Origin: Myxococcota bacterium
Lineage (GTDB): Bacteria > Myxococcota_A > Polyangia > Polyangiales > Houyiibacteriaceae
Direction of reading: 5' to 3'
Length of the DNA stretch: 64,000 bases
Assembly: GCA_028284955.1 (NCBI GenBank)
Contig: JANQQS010000115.1
Span: 1 to 64,000 of the forward strand
The translations under genes were made by a program, and so were the position numbers. Position 1 is the stretch's first letter; each line of letters begins with the position of its first letter. Under the pieces are notes generated by a model. It searched no databases and was not told where the DNA came from. It saw only the letters and a list, made by a program, of their open reading frames with translations. Below are positions 17,791 through 27,583 of this stretch, piece after piece.

Positions 17791-19743
17791 ATGAGCGACT
17801 CCTCCGATTCAGAATCTCTCGCTGAACTGTCACGCGCAGACCTCGAGAAACAAATACGCAAGCTGCGCAAGGTCAATCATGTACTGATGGACCGAGTGGA
17901 GCGGGGCACCGATATGCAGGGCGGCGCGTTTTCCCTTTTTGCTGCTGCCTCGGTGCTCGAAAAAGAAGTCCAAGTTCGTACCGCCGCGCTCAAGCAGGCG
18001 ATGCGGCAGCTCGAGCGATCCAACGGACAGCTGCAGCAGGCGAAAGAGTCGGCGGATGCCGCGAATCGCGCGAAATCTGAGTTCCTCGCCAACATGAGCC
18101 ACGAGATTCGAACGCCCATGAACGGTGTGCTCGGCTTTGCGGCGCTGCTGCTTACCACTCGGTTGACGGACCGTCAGAAACGTCTTGCCGAAACCATTCA
18201 GAAATCTGCGGAGTCGCTGCTCGGCATCATCAACGACGTGCTCGACTATTCGAAAATTGAAGCAGGAAAACTCGATCTCGAACACATCGATTTCGACCTC
18301 CGTTCGGTGGTGGAAGAGACGACCGAATGGATGATGGAATCCGCAACCGCCAAGGGACTACAACTCTTATGTCAGCTTCCGCCTGAATCAGAAATGCCTG
18401 AATCGGCCATGGCGGTGCGCGGCGATCCAAGTCGTTTGCGTCAGGTGCTGACCAATCTTTTGAGCAACGCGATCAAGTTTACAGAGGCCGGGGAAGTTGT
18501 CTTGCGCGTGACCACGGAGGGTATGCAAGGTGGACAACGCGTGCTCCGTTTTGAGGTCATCGATACCGGTTTGGGCATCTCAGACGAAGCCCAAGCGAAC
18601 GTCTTCGAGTCATTTCGACAGGCCGACGGATCGACCACTCGGAAGTTTGGAGGCACCGGGCTCGGGCTCACGATTGCGCGTCAGCTGGTTCACCTAATGG
18701 GTGGCGAAATGGGTCTCCAGAGCCAGCTCGGCGAAGGCTCTACATTTTGGTTTACTGCGCTCTTTGCAGAGGGAGAGCACCACGCGCCGAGCCCCGATGT
18801 TCAGGAAGATGGATTGACGCCGATGCGGTCGCGGGGGATCCATGTGCTGCTCGCTGAAGACAATGTCATCAACCAGCAGGTTGCGGTGGGATTGCTCGAG
18901 ATGTTTGGTTGTGTGGTGCATCTGGTTCAGAACGGCCGTGAAGCGGTCGACGCGGTTGAAGAATGCACCCACTTTGATGTGGTGTTAATGGATTGTCAGA
19001 TGCCCGAAATGGACGGGTTCGAGGCCACGCGACGCATTCGCGAAATTGAGTCGCTCGCCCCTGGTCGGCGGATTCCGATCATCGCACTGACCGCGAACGC
19101 AATGACTGGCGATCGCGAGCGGTGTCTCGACGCGGGGATGGATGACTTTCTTAGCAAACCATACAAACCTCGAGATTTGCGAGAGGTTCTCGAGCGATGG
19201 ACGCGCTCTCATGCGGGCGAGGAAAAGCGCCGCGATGTCAGGACGACTCTAGAGCCGTCGAGCATTGAATCTTCACGAAGCGAAGTGCTCGACCCAGACG
19301 CACTGGAAGAGCTTCGCCGCTTACAGGCTCCCGGAGCTTCTTCGCTTATCGCCCGAGTCGCACATCGATATTTGGAATCGACCCCGGAGCTCCTGCGCAC
19401 GATGAACGAGGGCGCGGATTCGGGGGACTTCGACCTGATTCGCCAGGGAGCACATAGCCTCAAAACGAGCGCAGCTCATCTGGGCGCCAAGGAGCTTTCG
19501 AGCCTCTGCAACCACGTCGAGACGTTGGTGCGCGAGGAAGCGTTGACCGACGCCCGCTCTTGGGTGACGCGGATCGAGCAGCTTCAGCAGACCGTGGTGG
19601 CAGAGATCGCGCGTCTCAAGTTGACTTCGTCCCTCGGGCCGCCGGGAACCCGACTCCCCACCGGCGCGATGGCCTCCGCGCCCAAGCCTGCGGTTTCGAG
19701 CTCGACGACCCGCCGTGAGCGGCGCAGCCAGTTCCCCGCCTAG
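17791..19743 (+). CDS. Hybrid histidine kinase (HisKA-HATPase-REC-Hpt)
   Basis: A 650-residue soluble hybrid kinase. An N-terminal coiled coil leads to the H-box with His104 ([12 protein letters not shown]), then a HATPase domain with the N-box [10 protein letters not shown] and GTGLGLTI. A receiver follows with the Asp in [13 protein letters not shown], and a C-terminal Hpt domain has its His in [12 protein letters not shown]. There is no membrane segment or PAS domain, so the signal probably comes from the FIST protein encoded just upstream. The ATG at 17791 is preferred to an overlapping GTG in the FIST gene. The gene converges on the cyclase gene with only 5 bp between the stops. Confidence 0.92.
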   Translation: MSDSSDSESLAELSRADLEKQIRKLRKVNHVLMDRVERGTDMQGGAFSLFAAASVLEKEVQVRTAALKQAMRQLERSNGQLQQAKESADAANRAKSEFLANMSHEIRTPMNGVLGFAALLLTTRLTDRQKRLAETIQKSAESLLGIINDVLDYSKIEAGKLDLEHIDFDLRSVVEETTEWMMESATAKGLQLLCQLPPESEMPESAMAVRGDPSRLRQVLTNLLSNAIKFTEAGEVVLRVTTEGMQGGQRVLRFEVIDTGLGISDEAQANVFESFRQADGSTTRKFGGTGLGLTIARQLVHLMGGEMGLQSQLGEGSTFWFTALFAEGEHHAPSPDVQEDGLTPMRSRGIHVLLAEDNVINQQVAVGLLEMFGCVVHLVQNGREAVDAVEECTHFDVVLMDCQMPEMDGFEATRRIREIESLAPGRRIPIIALTANAMTGDRERCLDAGMDDFLSKPYKPRDLREVLERWTRSHAGEEKRRDVRTTLEPSSIESSRSEVLDPDALEELRRLQAPGASSLIARVAHRYLESTPELLRTMNEGADSGDFDLIRQGAHSLKTSAAHLGAKELSSLCNHVETLVREEALTDARSWVTRIEQLQQTVVAEIARLKLTSSLGPPGTRLPTGAMASAPKPAVSSSTTRRERRSQFPA

Positions 19744-19748
19744 GCGGC

Positions 19749-21515
19749 CTATTTCGACTGCATTCGCCACACCCCGTCCCAATCTGGGCCCGGAGGATGT
19801 TTTTGCAGTTCCTCCACGCGGCGGAGAAACGTTTGGCTCGGCGCGTCGTCGCTACGAATCTCGAGGCAGTGCTCAAAATGCTGGGTAGCTTCGGTCCATT
19901 GTTGCGCCCGATAAGCTTCGAGAGCGATTTCGAAATGTTGGTGAAGCTCGAGGGCAGGCTTGGCCAGTTCTCCCTTTTTTGCGACAAGCTCGAACACCCG
20001 AACCGATTCTTCTTTGCCGACCACCTGCAACGTGTCGATTTCGCGAGTATCGAAATCGTTCTTGATGAGACGGTGGGTAGATTCCGCCATAAGAATGCGC
20101 GTGCCGTAGGCTTTGTTGGCCCCTTCGAGCCGAGAGGCAATATTGACGGTATCGCCCATGACGGTAAACGACTTCGAACGGTCCGAGCCAATATTGCCCA
20201 CGACCAAGTCGCCTGTGCACAGGCCAACGCGAATATCGATGTCCACGATGCCCTTGCGAAACCCGAGTAGCTCCGGAAGCATTGCGCGAAAGCGCTCGAG
20301 CTGGTCAAACTGCGCGAGCGCCGCGGTACATGCGAGATGGGCGTGCTCTTTGGGGGTCGTGAACGGCGGCCCCCAGAACGCCATGATGGCGTCTCCAATA
20401 TACTTGTCGACCACTCCGTGGTGTTCGGCGATCGGTTCGGTGGCGAGTGTTAGGTAACGGTTGATGACTTTGACCAAGCCGCTTGGCGTCATGCGTTCGG
20501 ATAACTGGCTGAACCGAGCGACGTCTGAAAACATGACCGTCATGATTTGGCGCTCGCCTTCGCTTTGCACCGCCCCCATATCGTCGATGAGGTTTTCGAC
20601 AATGCGCGGGTCGACATATTTTCCGAACGCCTCTTTGATGCGCTCACGAGAGCGGAGCTCGTCGACCATACGGTTAAACGCCTCGCCAAGTTTGCCCACT
20701 TCGTCGCTGGAATGTACCCGCACATGGGCGCTCAAGTCGCCACGGGTGACGTCATGCGCCGCGTTCACTAGATCGTGCAGCGGCCGAACAATGCGTCTTG
20801 TGATCGCCGCCGCCACGGCGATGCCCAGCAGAAATGCAAACACGGCCAACGCGAGTTGTTCGAGCGACAAAATAAAAAAAGCTTCCTCGCTCTTGCGCAG
20901 GCGCTTGGCTCGATTCTCGGTGAATTGCTCGAGCCCGCCCAGCACCTCAGCGACCGACGCTTCGAGCTGATCTTCGGAGGCGTCGAGGCGTTCCTCGAGA
21001 TTGAGCCGTAGCTCGACGTCTAGCGGAGACTCCTCCTGCTCGTTTAACTGTTCGTAACGCCGCAGAACTTCCTGGGCTAGCTTGTGGTAGCTTCGGTACT
21101 CTTTGCGCAGACCTTGAAGAAAGACTTGTACCCGCGCGAGCTCGACTGCGTCTTCGACGACACGCGCCTTGGTCGCTCCGGTTGCGGCGAGGCGTTCGGC
21201 TCGATGCATGCTGCTCTGTACTTCGCCGCCGAGTGCGCGAAATCTCTCGCGGTCTTTCTCAAGCAGCGCAGAATTGCGGCGAACGTCACGCAAACGTCGG
21301 AGCGTACGCTCAAGAATACGCTCCTGCTCCAGCGTTCGTGCATCGACAGTCGTGAGCGCGTTGACCAGGGGAATCAGCTCGTCACTAAGGTCGACGACTT
21401 CTTCCCGGAGCTCTCGTGTCTGAAAAAACGAGTAGGTTGCTACCGCCAACATAAGCAACAGCGAAATGCTTACCAGGCCAACCACCTTTCGCCCGATGGG
21501 AAGCGCTTTGAACAT
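19749..21515 (-). CDS. Membrane-bound class III adenylate/guanylate cyclase with HAMP domain
   Basis: A 588-residue protein with an N-terminal membrane helix (about 12-30), a long periplasmic helical sensor region, a second helix (about 222-245), a HAMP domain and a class III cyclase domain (about 325-500). The catalytic elements are present: the metal Asp in VMFSDVARFS, VDKYIGDAIMAFWG with the purine-binding Lys, VMGDTVN and the NIASR transition-state arginine. A TPR-like tail follows (HFEIALEAYRAQQW). Lys and Asp at the specificity positions favour ATP, so cAMP is the likely product. It is convergent with the hybrid-kinase gene, with no room for a separate terminator. Confidence 0.9.
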   Translation of the reverse strand: MFKALPIGRKVVGLVSISLLLMLAVATYSFFQTRELREEVVDLSDELIPLVNALTTVDARTLEQERILERTLRRLRDVRRNSALLEKDRERFRALGGEVQSSMHRAERLAATGATKARVVEDAVELARVQVFLQGLRKEYRSYHKLAQEVLRRYEQLNEQEESPLDVELRLNLEERLDASEDQLEASVAEVLGGLEQFTENRAKRLRKSEEAFFILSLEQLALAVFAFLLGIAVAAAITRRIVRPLHDLVNAAHDVTRGDLSAHVRVHSSDEVGKLGEAFNRMVDELRSRERIKEAFGKYVDPRIVENLIDDMGAVQSEGERQIMTVMFSDVARFSQLSERMTPSGLVKVINRYLTLATEPIAEHHGVVDKYIGDAIMAFWGPPFTTPKEHAHLACTAALAQFDQLERFRAMLPELLGFRKGIVDIDIRVGLCTGDLVVGNIGSDRSKSFTVMGDTVNIASRLEGANKAYGTRILMAESTHRLIKNDFDTREIDTLQVVGKEESVRVFELVAKKGELAKPALELHQHFEIALEAYRAQQWTEATQHFEHCLEIRSDDAPSQTFLRRVEELQKHPPGPDWDGVWRMQSK

Positions 21516-21587
21516 GAATCAGCCTACTAAGGTACCCTCCGGGAGGGTCGGCTGTCTCTGCAAAAACGACCCACTTGGGACGCGCGG

Positions 21588-22688
21588 TTATTCCTGCGGT
21601 CGAATCAAGTTCGCCATGCGCTCGAGGTGTTCGGCAGGGTGTAGCCCGCTCAGACGCCAGCCGAGCTGAGATTCGTCAAGCGCGCCGTCTGGTCCGCGCA
21701 CGCGCGAGGCGTCAATGTCGCATCGACGCAGTGCATGTGGGGGCGTGGCGATAGAGTTGAGTCCCCACGCCGTGGTGACGGCGCGCGCGTAGCCGGCTTC
21801 CTGGGCAGCAGCCTCGGTTCGCAAGTCACAGTTCCCGTTTGGGTAGCAAAACGATTCCACGGGTTTTTCAACGACATGCTCAAGCGTTCGTTTGGAAGAC
21901 CCCATCTCCGCGTTGAGTTCCTCAAACGAGCATTGTGTCATGATGGCGTGGGAAACGCTGTGGGAGCCGATTTCGTGGCCCTCTTGAGCCAAGATCGCGA
22001 CTTGGTCGAAGCTCATCATCCCCGCCCAGTCTGGCGCCATGGTCGAACCGTTGAGCGTTCGTGCGTTCTGCACAAACTCTCGCCGTTCGCGGGTTGACAG
22101 CTGTTTCGCCGCACGAGCGACGGTGTCGAGCACCGCGCTCGGTCTCAGTTCGGTAAGCGCGACATGGGTCAGCGAACGAGTGGCATGCTGAAGCCCATGC
22201 TCACCGAGCAGTCGCAGAAATGCGGGCCACGCCGCCGCGCTTTCGAGCGCTCCCTTGACCGCAAACCCGAGTTGATCGTGCCACAGCAGTTGCCCTGTCG
22301 ATACGGCTTGTGTGGGCACAAAAAACGAGGCGGTTACCTGGTGTTTTCGGAGCACTGGGCGTGCGAATTCGAAGTTGTCGAGTTGGCCGTCGTCGAAGGT
22401 GATCGCGAGCAGGGGTCGCTCGGGCAGTGGACGCCGCAGAAAGCGCCGGTGCATGTCGGCGAGAGTGCCGCAGGTGTAGTAACGAACGAAGTGAGCGAGC
22501 AGCCAATCAAGCTCCTGAGGGGTGACCGCGAGACCGGGATAGGGATAGGCGCGCCGGAGTTCTTCGGGCAACACGCGATGAAACGTGACCACCGTGAGCC
22601 ATTTGCGCCGAGCGGCGGATGGTCGGGTAAGGCGGGCGTTCCACAGCGCTTGCCCGGCGAAGCCTCGAATCATGGGTTTGAGGAGCAT
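21588..22688 (-). CDS. Polysaccharide deacetylase (NodB homology domain)
   Basis: A 366-residue carbohydrate esterase family 4 protein. The NodB domain shows the metal/base motif TFDDG and the His pair HSVSH, followed by SFCYPNGN. These enzymes remove N- or O-acetyl groups from polysaccharides such as peptidoglycan or exopolysaccharide. There is no classical signal peptide, so it may act at the inner face of the membrane, as in polysaccharide-export loci. A second ATG 15 bp inside is equally possible as start, and neither has a clear ribosome site. A 15-bp tandem repeat lies upstream. Confidence 0.85.
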   Translation of the reverse strand: MLLKPMIRGFAGQALWNARLTRPSAARRKWLTVVTFHRVLPEELRRAYPYPGLAVTPQELDWLLAHFVRYYTCGTLADMHRRFLRRPLPERPLLAITFDDGQLDNFEFARPVLRKHQVTASFFVPTQAVSTGQLLWHDQLGFAVKGALESAAAWPAFLRLLGEHGLQHATRSLTHVALTELRPSAVLDTVARAAKQLSTRERREFVQNARTLNGSTMAPDWAGMMSFDQVAILAQEGHEIGSHSVSHAIMTQCSFEELNAEMGSSKRTLEHVVEKPVESFCYPNGNCDLRTEAAAQEAGYARAVTTAWGLNSIATPPHALRRCDIDASRVRGPDGALDESQLGWRLSGLHPAEHLERMANLIRPQE

Positions 22689-22756
22689 ATTCCGAGCGTA
22701 GGTTGTTCCGGCATCGAGACGGGGGCAAGCCCCCTTACCGGTTTGACTCTACTTCG

Positions 22757-22826
22757 CGATCAGTCGGGGGGCGATCAGTCGGGGGGCGATCAGTCGGGGG
22801 GCGATCAGTCGGGGGGCGATCAGTCG
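22757..22826. repeat. Intergenic 15-bp tandem repeat (4.7 copies)
   Basis: Four perfect copies of CGATCAGTCGGGGGG plus ten bases of a fifth lie between the lipoprotein stop and the deacetylase start, about 70 bp upstream of the latter. Each unit holds a GATC site. The lack of mutations between units points to recent expansion. It sits where the deacetylase promoter would be expected. Confidence 0.9.
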
Positions 22827-22875
22827 AGACTGCGCAGCCGGTTCGGTCCCGGCCAATCGAAATCGCCTACGGATT

Positions 22876-23637
22876 CTACGGGAGAAGATAGTTTGTCAGC
22901 TTGGCCTCCACCGTCGCTCCTCCTTCGGTCGTGGAGGAACGGACGAGACCAACTCCGTCTGCGAACCACAGTGTTTGCTCGAAGTCGTCTCCACTGCGTT
23001 CGATGCGGATGGCGAGAAAGGTTTGGGCCGGTACGACGACGTTTTCGTTTTCTGAGGTCACCAGCCATTGGCGCGTGATGGTTTTGACATCTTCGCGAAT
23101 TAGCTGGTTGCTCAGGTTGAACTCGCGCTCGACCAACCGGTAAGTCCACGTCCACCGAGCGCCTGGACGAACACGCCCTGGGCTGCCGTCGAACATAAGC
23201 CGACCCGGCATGTAGCTACGCGTGACGATGCGATTCGTGGTTTCCCGCGTCTCCTCCAGCATCTCTACGATTCCGTTTCGATATCTCAGCGTTTGCGTAG
23301 AGAAACTCCCCGTCTGACTGATGCGCCGCTGGAACAAGTCGCCGTTGTTTAGGGAGTCGACGGTCACGGTGGCCAGCGAACTATCGGATGGGTTGATTTG
23401 CTGGTAGGTCATCCTGGCCCCAGGAGTGACCAAGCCGACGACGAAATTAGGTTCTTCCTTTTTTTCCTCAACCGGCTCGCTCTTGGTCGGAGGGTCGTCG
23501 TTGTCCGTGTTCGGCGTGCGGGTTCGGTTGACCACCATCACGGCAGGGCGCTCGGAGTTCATGCCGGCCGTCTCCAAGGTGCACCCGACGGCCAACAGCG
23601 CTAGGCACGTCCACAACAGCGCTAGGCACGTCCACAT
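22876..23637 (-). CDS. Hypothetical lipoprotein with internally duplicated signal peptide
   Basis: From the ATG at 23637 the product is 253 residues. It begins with a lipoprotein signal in which the heptapeptide WTCLALL occurs twice in tandem, followed by the lipobox LAVGC. The mature part starts with a charged linker (DDPPTKSEP, EEKKEE) and continues as a beta-rich domain with no family I can name with certainty; it resembles DUF3108/TapB-like lipoproteins. The frame stays open upstream for 80 codons of hexapeptide repeats, so a longer translation start is possible but would bury the signal peptide. Its job is unknown. Confidence 0.7.
   Translation of the reverse strand: MWTCLALLWTCLALLAVGCTLETAGMNSERPAVMVVNRTRTPNTDNDDPPTKSEPVEEKKEEPNFVVGLVTPGARMTYQQINPSDSSLATVTVDSLNNGDLFQRRISQTGSFSTQTLRYRNGIVEMLEETRETTNRIVTRSYMPGRLMFDGSPGRVRPGARWTWTYRLVEREFNLSNQLIREDVKTITRQWLVTSENENVVVPAQTFLAIRIERSGDDFEQTLWFADGVGLVRSSTTEGGATVEAKLTNYLLP
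23591..23632 (-). repeat. 21-bp duplication inside the lipoprotein signal peptide
   Basis: Two adjacent 21-bp units with the core CAACAGCGCTAGGCACGTC encode WTCLALL twice. The duplication exactly lengthens the hydrophobic core of the signal peptide by one unit and keeps the frame. Confidence 0.85.
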
Positions 23638-23676
23638 GGTGGCGCCCGTTGCCGACCTGATATTCGCTACCAGATT

Positions 23677-23820
23677 GGCACTCTGCATCAGGCCGGCACT
23701 CTGCATCAGGCCAGCATGTTGCGTAAGGCCGGCACGTTGCGTAAGGCCGGCACGTTGCGTGAAGCTGGCACTTGGGATTAGGTTCGCACCTCGCATCGGC
23801 GTGGCACCTGGCTCCGAACT
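23677..23820 (-). repeat. Eight degenerate 18-bp repeats upstream of the lipoprotein
   Basis: Eight consecutive 18-bp units, such as GGCACTCTGCATCAGGCC and GGCACGTTGCGTAAGGCC, lie 40-180 bp upstream of the chosen lipoprotein start. On the minus strand they are in frame with it and would encode hexapeptides like GLTQRA and GLMQSA. They may be a translated N-terminal extension or a repetitive leader. The remaining gap up to the lon start (23821-24055) holds the divergent promoters, but no convincing consensus is visible apart from a TTGACT at 24022. Confidence 0.8.
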
Positions 23821-24055
23821 GGCCTCCCGCGTCGGGGCGGCCGTTAGAGAAGCGATGGAGTGTCGAGACTCTCTCACGCTGTCCTCTTACGGCCTCCTTC
23901 CGTACGCAATTTATGCCACAGTTCACGACGTGGCGCTACCCGTCGTTTTTCCTGCGCGCAATCTCACATTCCACACCCCGTTGTGTCGCATTCTTCGGAA
24001 AACGCAGTATTTAGCCGGGGGTTGACTCGCTTTTTTGCGAACTTACTTTCACCTT

Positions 24056-26539
24056 ATGTCGCAACACGAATCCTCGGGCGGCGCGCCCACGCTGCCCTTT
24101 TTGCCCCTCAGAGTGCAGGCGGTGCTTCCAGGTAGCGTGGTGCCAATTCCCATTGGCAGAGCGCGCTCTCGGGCTCTTGCCCGCGCGCTCAAGCCTGGCG
24201 ATCGATTCGTGCTGGGAGTTCAGTACGACGCCGAGATCGAAAACCCAGCGATCGCCGACGTGCATCCGATTGCGGTTCTCGCCGAACTCAAGGACAAGAG
24301 CGAACGCGGAAATCGTGGGGTCATTTTGGCGACCCAAGCGCTTGAACGCGTGCGTCTAACTGCGTTGAAGGTTGCGGTATCGGGCCAGACGGCTTCCGAC
24401 ATGACCGGTTCGGAATCATCGAGTTCCTACTGGGAAGCTCGATATGAGCCGGTGAGCGAAACAAACGCCGAGTCAGCCGAGAGCAAAGCGTTGGCGGATA
24501 GCCTTCGCCGGTTCGTTGGTGAACTCGCCGATGAATCCGGCGTGCACGCAACACTCGAGCGCACGAAGCACCCCGGACAACTCGCCGACCGCGTTGCCGG
24601 ACTGATCGAACTTTCGCCGGACTCCCGAACCGAAGTACTCCTGTCTCTGGACGTTGAGGCACGCCTGCGGCTCGTCACCAAGCTTCTGCGTGAGGCGCGC
24701 ACGCACGCGGAGCTGCGCCAGAAGATCGATTCGGAGGTTCGTCAAGGCATGACCGAATCGCAGCGCGAAGCGGTATTGCGTCAGCAGCTGCGGGCGATTC
24801 AAAAAGAGCTCGGAGACGGCGATAGCGACGAGACCGAGCGGCTTCGCAAGCGTCTCGACGAAGCCGACCTCCCCGAAGACGTTCGGAAAACAGCCGACCG
24901 CGAGCTAGAGCGCTTGTCGACGATGCAAGCGGGCCACGCGGAAGCTCACGTCATCCGTACCTACCTCGAATGGATTGCCGATCTTCCGTGGAATGGACGG
25001 GCGACACCAAATCTCGAGCTCGACGCGATGGCGAAGACGCTCGACGCGGATCACCATGGTTTGGAAGAGGTCAAGCGACGCATCTTGGAGCACATGGCTG
25101 TGCTCAAGCTTTCCCAGAAACATCAGGGAACGATTCTGGCCTTGGTAGGCCCTCCCGGAGTCGGGAAAACCAGCCTCGCCCAATCCGTTGCACGAGCTAC
25201 GGGACGACCGCTGGTTCGCGTGTCGCTTGGCGGCGTGCGTGATGAATCCGAAGTGAGAGGACATCGCCGAACCTACGTCGGCGCCATGCCTGGCCGGATC
25301 GTTCACGCTCTGCGCAAAGCAGAAGTGAAAAACCCGGTCATGGTGCTCGACGAGATCGACAAGCTCGGCCGAGGTTGGGCTGGAGACCCAGAAAGCGCGC
25401 TGCTTGAAGTGCTCGACCCCGAGCAGAACCACACCTTTACCGATCACTATCTCGGCCTGCCGTTTGATTTGTCGGAGGTGCTGTTTATCACCACCGCGAA
25501 CGATATTTCGACGCTTTCGCCTCCTCTGCGCGATCGACTCGAGATCATCGATGTGAATGGCTATACGGTCGACGAGAAGGTGGATATCGGGCGCGATCAC
25601 CTGTGGCCTAAGAAGCTTGAAGAACACGGCTTGGACCAAAACGCGGTGCACTTGCATGACGACGTGATCGCCGCGATCGTCAAAGACTACACGCGCGAAG
25701 CTGGCGTGCGGCAGCTCTCACGGGAGTTGGCCAAGATATGCCGGTCGCTCGCGCTTGTCGTGGCACGCCAATCGGAGCAGGCACCTCAATCGGAACAGGC
25801 ATTGGCGGAACCAGCAGAACGAACCGAAACATCAGTCACGCGATCGGACCTTCACGGCATCTTGGGCAAGCCCAAGTTTTGGAACGAGCTCAGAGAGCGT
25901 ACGCAAACGCCAGGCGTTGCGGCGGGGCTAGCCTACACCCCGGTGGGCGGCGACGTGCTCTACGTGGAAAGCACCAAAATGCCTGGCACGGGGAAGATAG
26001 AAATCACAGGCCAGCTCGGAGACGTGATGAATGAGTCGGCTCGCGCGGCGCTTGCCTTCTTGCGGACCCATGCCGATGAGTTCGGGGTCGACGCGGATTT
26101 TCTACGTCAGCACGATCTTCACATCCATGTGCCAGCGGGAGGTATTCCCAAAGATGGACCTTCGGCGGGGGTGACCATCTTTACGGCACTCGCATCGCTT
26201 TTGAGTGGTCGACGCGTACGTCCGGATACCGCGATGACCGGCGAGGCCACCCTGCGAGGGCGCGTGCTTCCCGTGGGCGGCATCAAAACGAAAGTGCTTG
26301 CCGCTCATCGCGCGGGCTTCACTCGAGTCGTACTTCCTCAACACAACGAACGCGACCTCGATGAAATCCCGGGCCGCGTGCTTGAGCAGATCGAAGTCGT
26401 GTTCGCATCGGATATGCGCGAGGTCCTCGACGCTGCGCTGGAACCGATGGCCGAACCTCGTCTCACTGGTCCGAGACGCTGCAAGCGTCCGTGCTCAGAC
26501 GACCAAGCCAGCGATCGCGAACCGCCGCTCGCGGCTTAA
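24056..26539 (+). CDS. lon: ATP-dependent protease Lon
   Basis: A LonA protease of 827 residues. It has an N-terminal substrate-binding domain ([21 protein letters not shown]) that is more divergent than usual, a coiled coil, an AAA domain with Walker [14 protein letters not shown] and Walker [11 protein letters not shown], and the Lon peptidase domain. The catalytic dyad is Ser703 (PKDGPSAG) and Lys746 ([11 protein letters not shown]). It degrades damaged and regulatory proteins in the cytosol. A linker between AAA and peptidase domains carries an 18-bp tandem duplication at 25769-25804 ([12 protein letters not shown]). The ATG at 24056 was chosen; a TTG 21 bp upstream is the only extension. 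The variable N-domain suggests a second, specialised Lon copy rather than the only one. Confidence 0.92.
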   Translation: MSQHESSGGAPTLPFLPLRVQAVLPGSVVPIPIGRARSRALARALKPGDRFVLGVQYDAEIENPAIADVHPIAVLAELKDKSERGNRGVILATQALERVRLTALKVAVSGQTASDMTGSESSSSYWEARYEPVSETNAESAESKALADSLRRFVGELADESGVHATLERTKHPGQLADRVAGLIELSPDSRTEVLLSLDVEARLRLVTKLLREARTHAELRQKIDSEVRQGMTESQREAVLRQQLRAIQKELGDGDSDETERLRKRLDEADLPEDVRKTADRELERLSTMQAGHAEAHVIRTYLEWIADLPWNGRATPNLELDAMAKTLDADHHGLEEVKRRILEHMAVLKLSQKHQGTILALVGPPGVGKTSLAQSVARATGRPLVRVSLGGVRDESEVRGHRRTYVGAMPGRIVHALRKAEVKNPVMVLDEIDKLGRGWAGDPESALLEVLDPEQNHTFTDHYLGLPFDLSEVLFITTANDISTLSPPLRDRLEIIDVNGYTVDEKVDIGRDHLWPKKLEEHGLDQNAVHLHDDVIAAIVKDYTREAGVRQLSRELAKICRSLALVVARQSEQAPQSEQALAEPAERTETSVTRSDLHGILGKPKFWNELRERTQTPGVAAGLAYTPVGGDVLYVESTKMPGTGKIEITGQLGDVMNESARAALAFLRTHADEFGVDADFLRQHDLHIHVPAGGIPKDGPSAGVTIFTALASLLSGRRVRPDTAMTGEATLRGRVLPVGGIKTKVLAAHRAGFTRVVLPQHNERDLDEIPGRVLEQIEVVFASDMREVLDAALEPMAEPRLTGPRRCKRPCSDDQASDREPPLAA

Positions 26540-26545
26540 ATGGCA

Positions 26546-26580
26546 AAGCTCCTCGGAACGTTGGGAGTACCGAGGAGCTT
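26546..26580. terminator. Stem-loop between convergent lon and EF-hand genes
   Basis: AAGCTCCTCGG pairs perfectly with CCGAGGAGCTT (11-bp stem, 13-nt loop). It begins 6 bp after the lon stop and ends 19 bp before the stop of the converging gene, so it could serve both. There is no U-tract on either side, so it may be an intrinsic terminator of weak type or a 3'-end stabiliser. Confidence 0.6.
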
Positions 26581-26599
26581 GCGTCGAATCCCGAATGAT

Positions 26600-27340
26600 C
26601 TAATCCGCGGCGCAGTAGGCTTGGAATCGCTCTTGGACGCGGGCGCGGAAGATCGCCTTTTCTTCGTCGTCGATACCATCGCGAGGGTCAACGCCGAGAT
26701 CGGATAGACGGTCCGCGCGGGCTTGCTTGCGCTCTTCGCGATCCAAAACACCATCTTCGTTCGCGTCGTACTCGCTCAGAATCTCTTCACGGCGAGTCTC
26801 GCGGCGTTCTTGACGATGGGCGCGACGGGCCGAGCGCAGGGCGACGCGCTCTTTTCGGTCCAGCCTGCCGTCATTGTTGGCGTCGAACTTTTCGAGCAAC
26901 GTTGCTTTGCGAGACTCGCAGCACGCGGCGATGTCGGTCACTGCGGCTTGAAGCTCTTCGTCACTGAGTCCATCGGCATCGGCGTCGTAGGAGAAGAGAA
27001 CCCGGGAAAATGCGCGGCGCAGCGGTCTCGGCGTGAGCATGAAACGTCGTTTGCGAGGACGGGCATCGCCACGGCGACCTTTTTCTGCCGCGCCCATCTC
27101 ACGCTTTTCGACCAAACGTTCGGCGATCGCGCGAATCCGATCTTCGTCACAGAGCATGCCGGGGTGCTCATCGTCGATGACATCATCGACGGTGCTGGAC
27201 GGCTCCGCATCGGCCATCTCTTCGTCGGCCATGTCTTCGACAAGGTCTGACGCGGTCGTTCCGACGTTGTCCGATTCGGAGCTGCATGCGACGAGCGAGA
27301 GCAAGAGTGCGCTTAGGGTAAAAGAAACGGTGTAGTGCAT
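26600..27340 (-). CDS. EF-hand repeat lipoprotein
   Basis: A 246-residue secreted lipoprotein: a signal peptide with lipobox LVAC, then an acidic stretch (SDLVEDMADEEMADAEPSS) and four EF-hand-like calcium loops (DADADGLSDEE, DANNDGRLDRKE, DANEDGVLDREE and a shorter DPRDGIDDEE). Very basic helices rich in Arg separate the loops. It is likely a periplasmic or surface calcium-binding protein; the partner is unknown. Such EF-hand lipoproteins are frequent in myxobacterial genomes. Confidence 0.8.
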   Translation of the reverse strand: MHYTVSFTLSALLLSLVACSSESDNVGTTASDLVEDMADEEMADAEPSSTVDDVIDDEHPGMLCDEDRIRAIAERLVEKREMGAAEKGRRGDARPRKRRFMLTPRPLRRAFSRVLFSYDADADGLSDEELQAAVTDIAACCESRKATLLEKFDANNDGRLDRKERVALRSARRAHRQERRETRREEILSEYDANEDGVLDREERKQARADRLSDLGVDPRDGIDDEEKAIFRARVQERFQAYCAAD

Positions 27341-27583
27341 CGCGATCCTTCCTCGTTATCTATTTCTATTCGCAAAACCCTGCGCGAACGACCAAGCGTT
27401 CGCTCATGCGCGCGCTCGTCGTCGGGGGCTTTCGGGCGATAGACGAGATGGTCGAGACGAAGGTTCCCGCTGGGTCTATTTATTTTTTATTTTTTGCAGA
27501 ATCCTTTTCTTTCTCGCCGCATTCTTTCTCGCCACATTCTTTTTCGTTTTCGAACGAGGCTTTGATGTGCTGCAATTGTGTAA
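27341..27583. other. Gap between EF-hand and sigma-factor genes with pyrimidine-rich repeat
   Basis: This 243-bp divergent gap holds an AT- and pyrimidine-rich tract around 27478-27560. It includes two near-identical copies of CATTCTTTCTCGCC and a third degenerate one, shortly before the ECF sigma start. It is much more AT-rich than the rest of the window and probably contains the sigma promoter. I could not define -35/-10 boxes with confidence. Confidence 0.5.
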
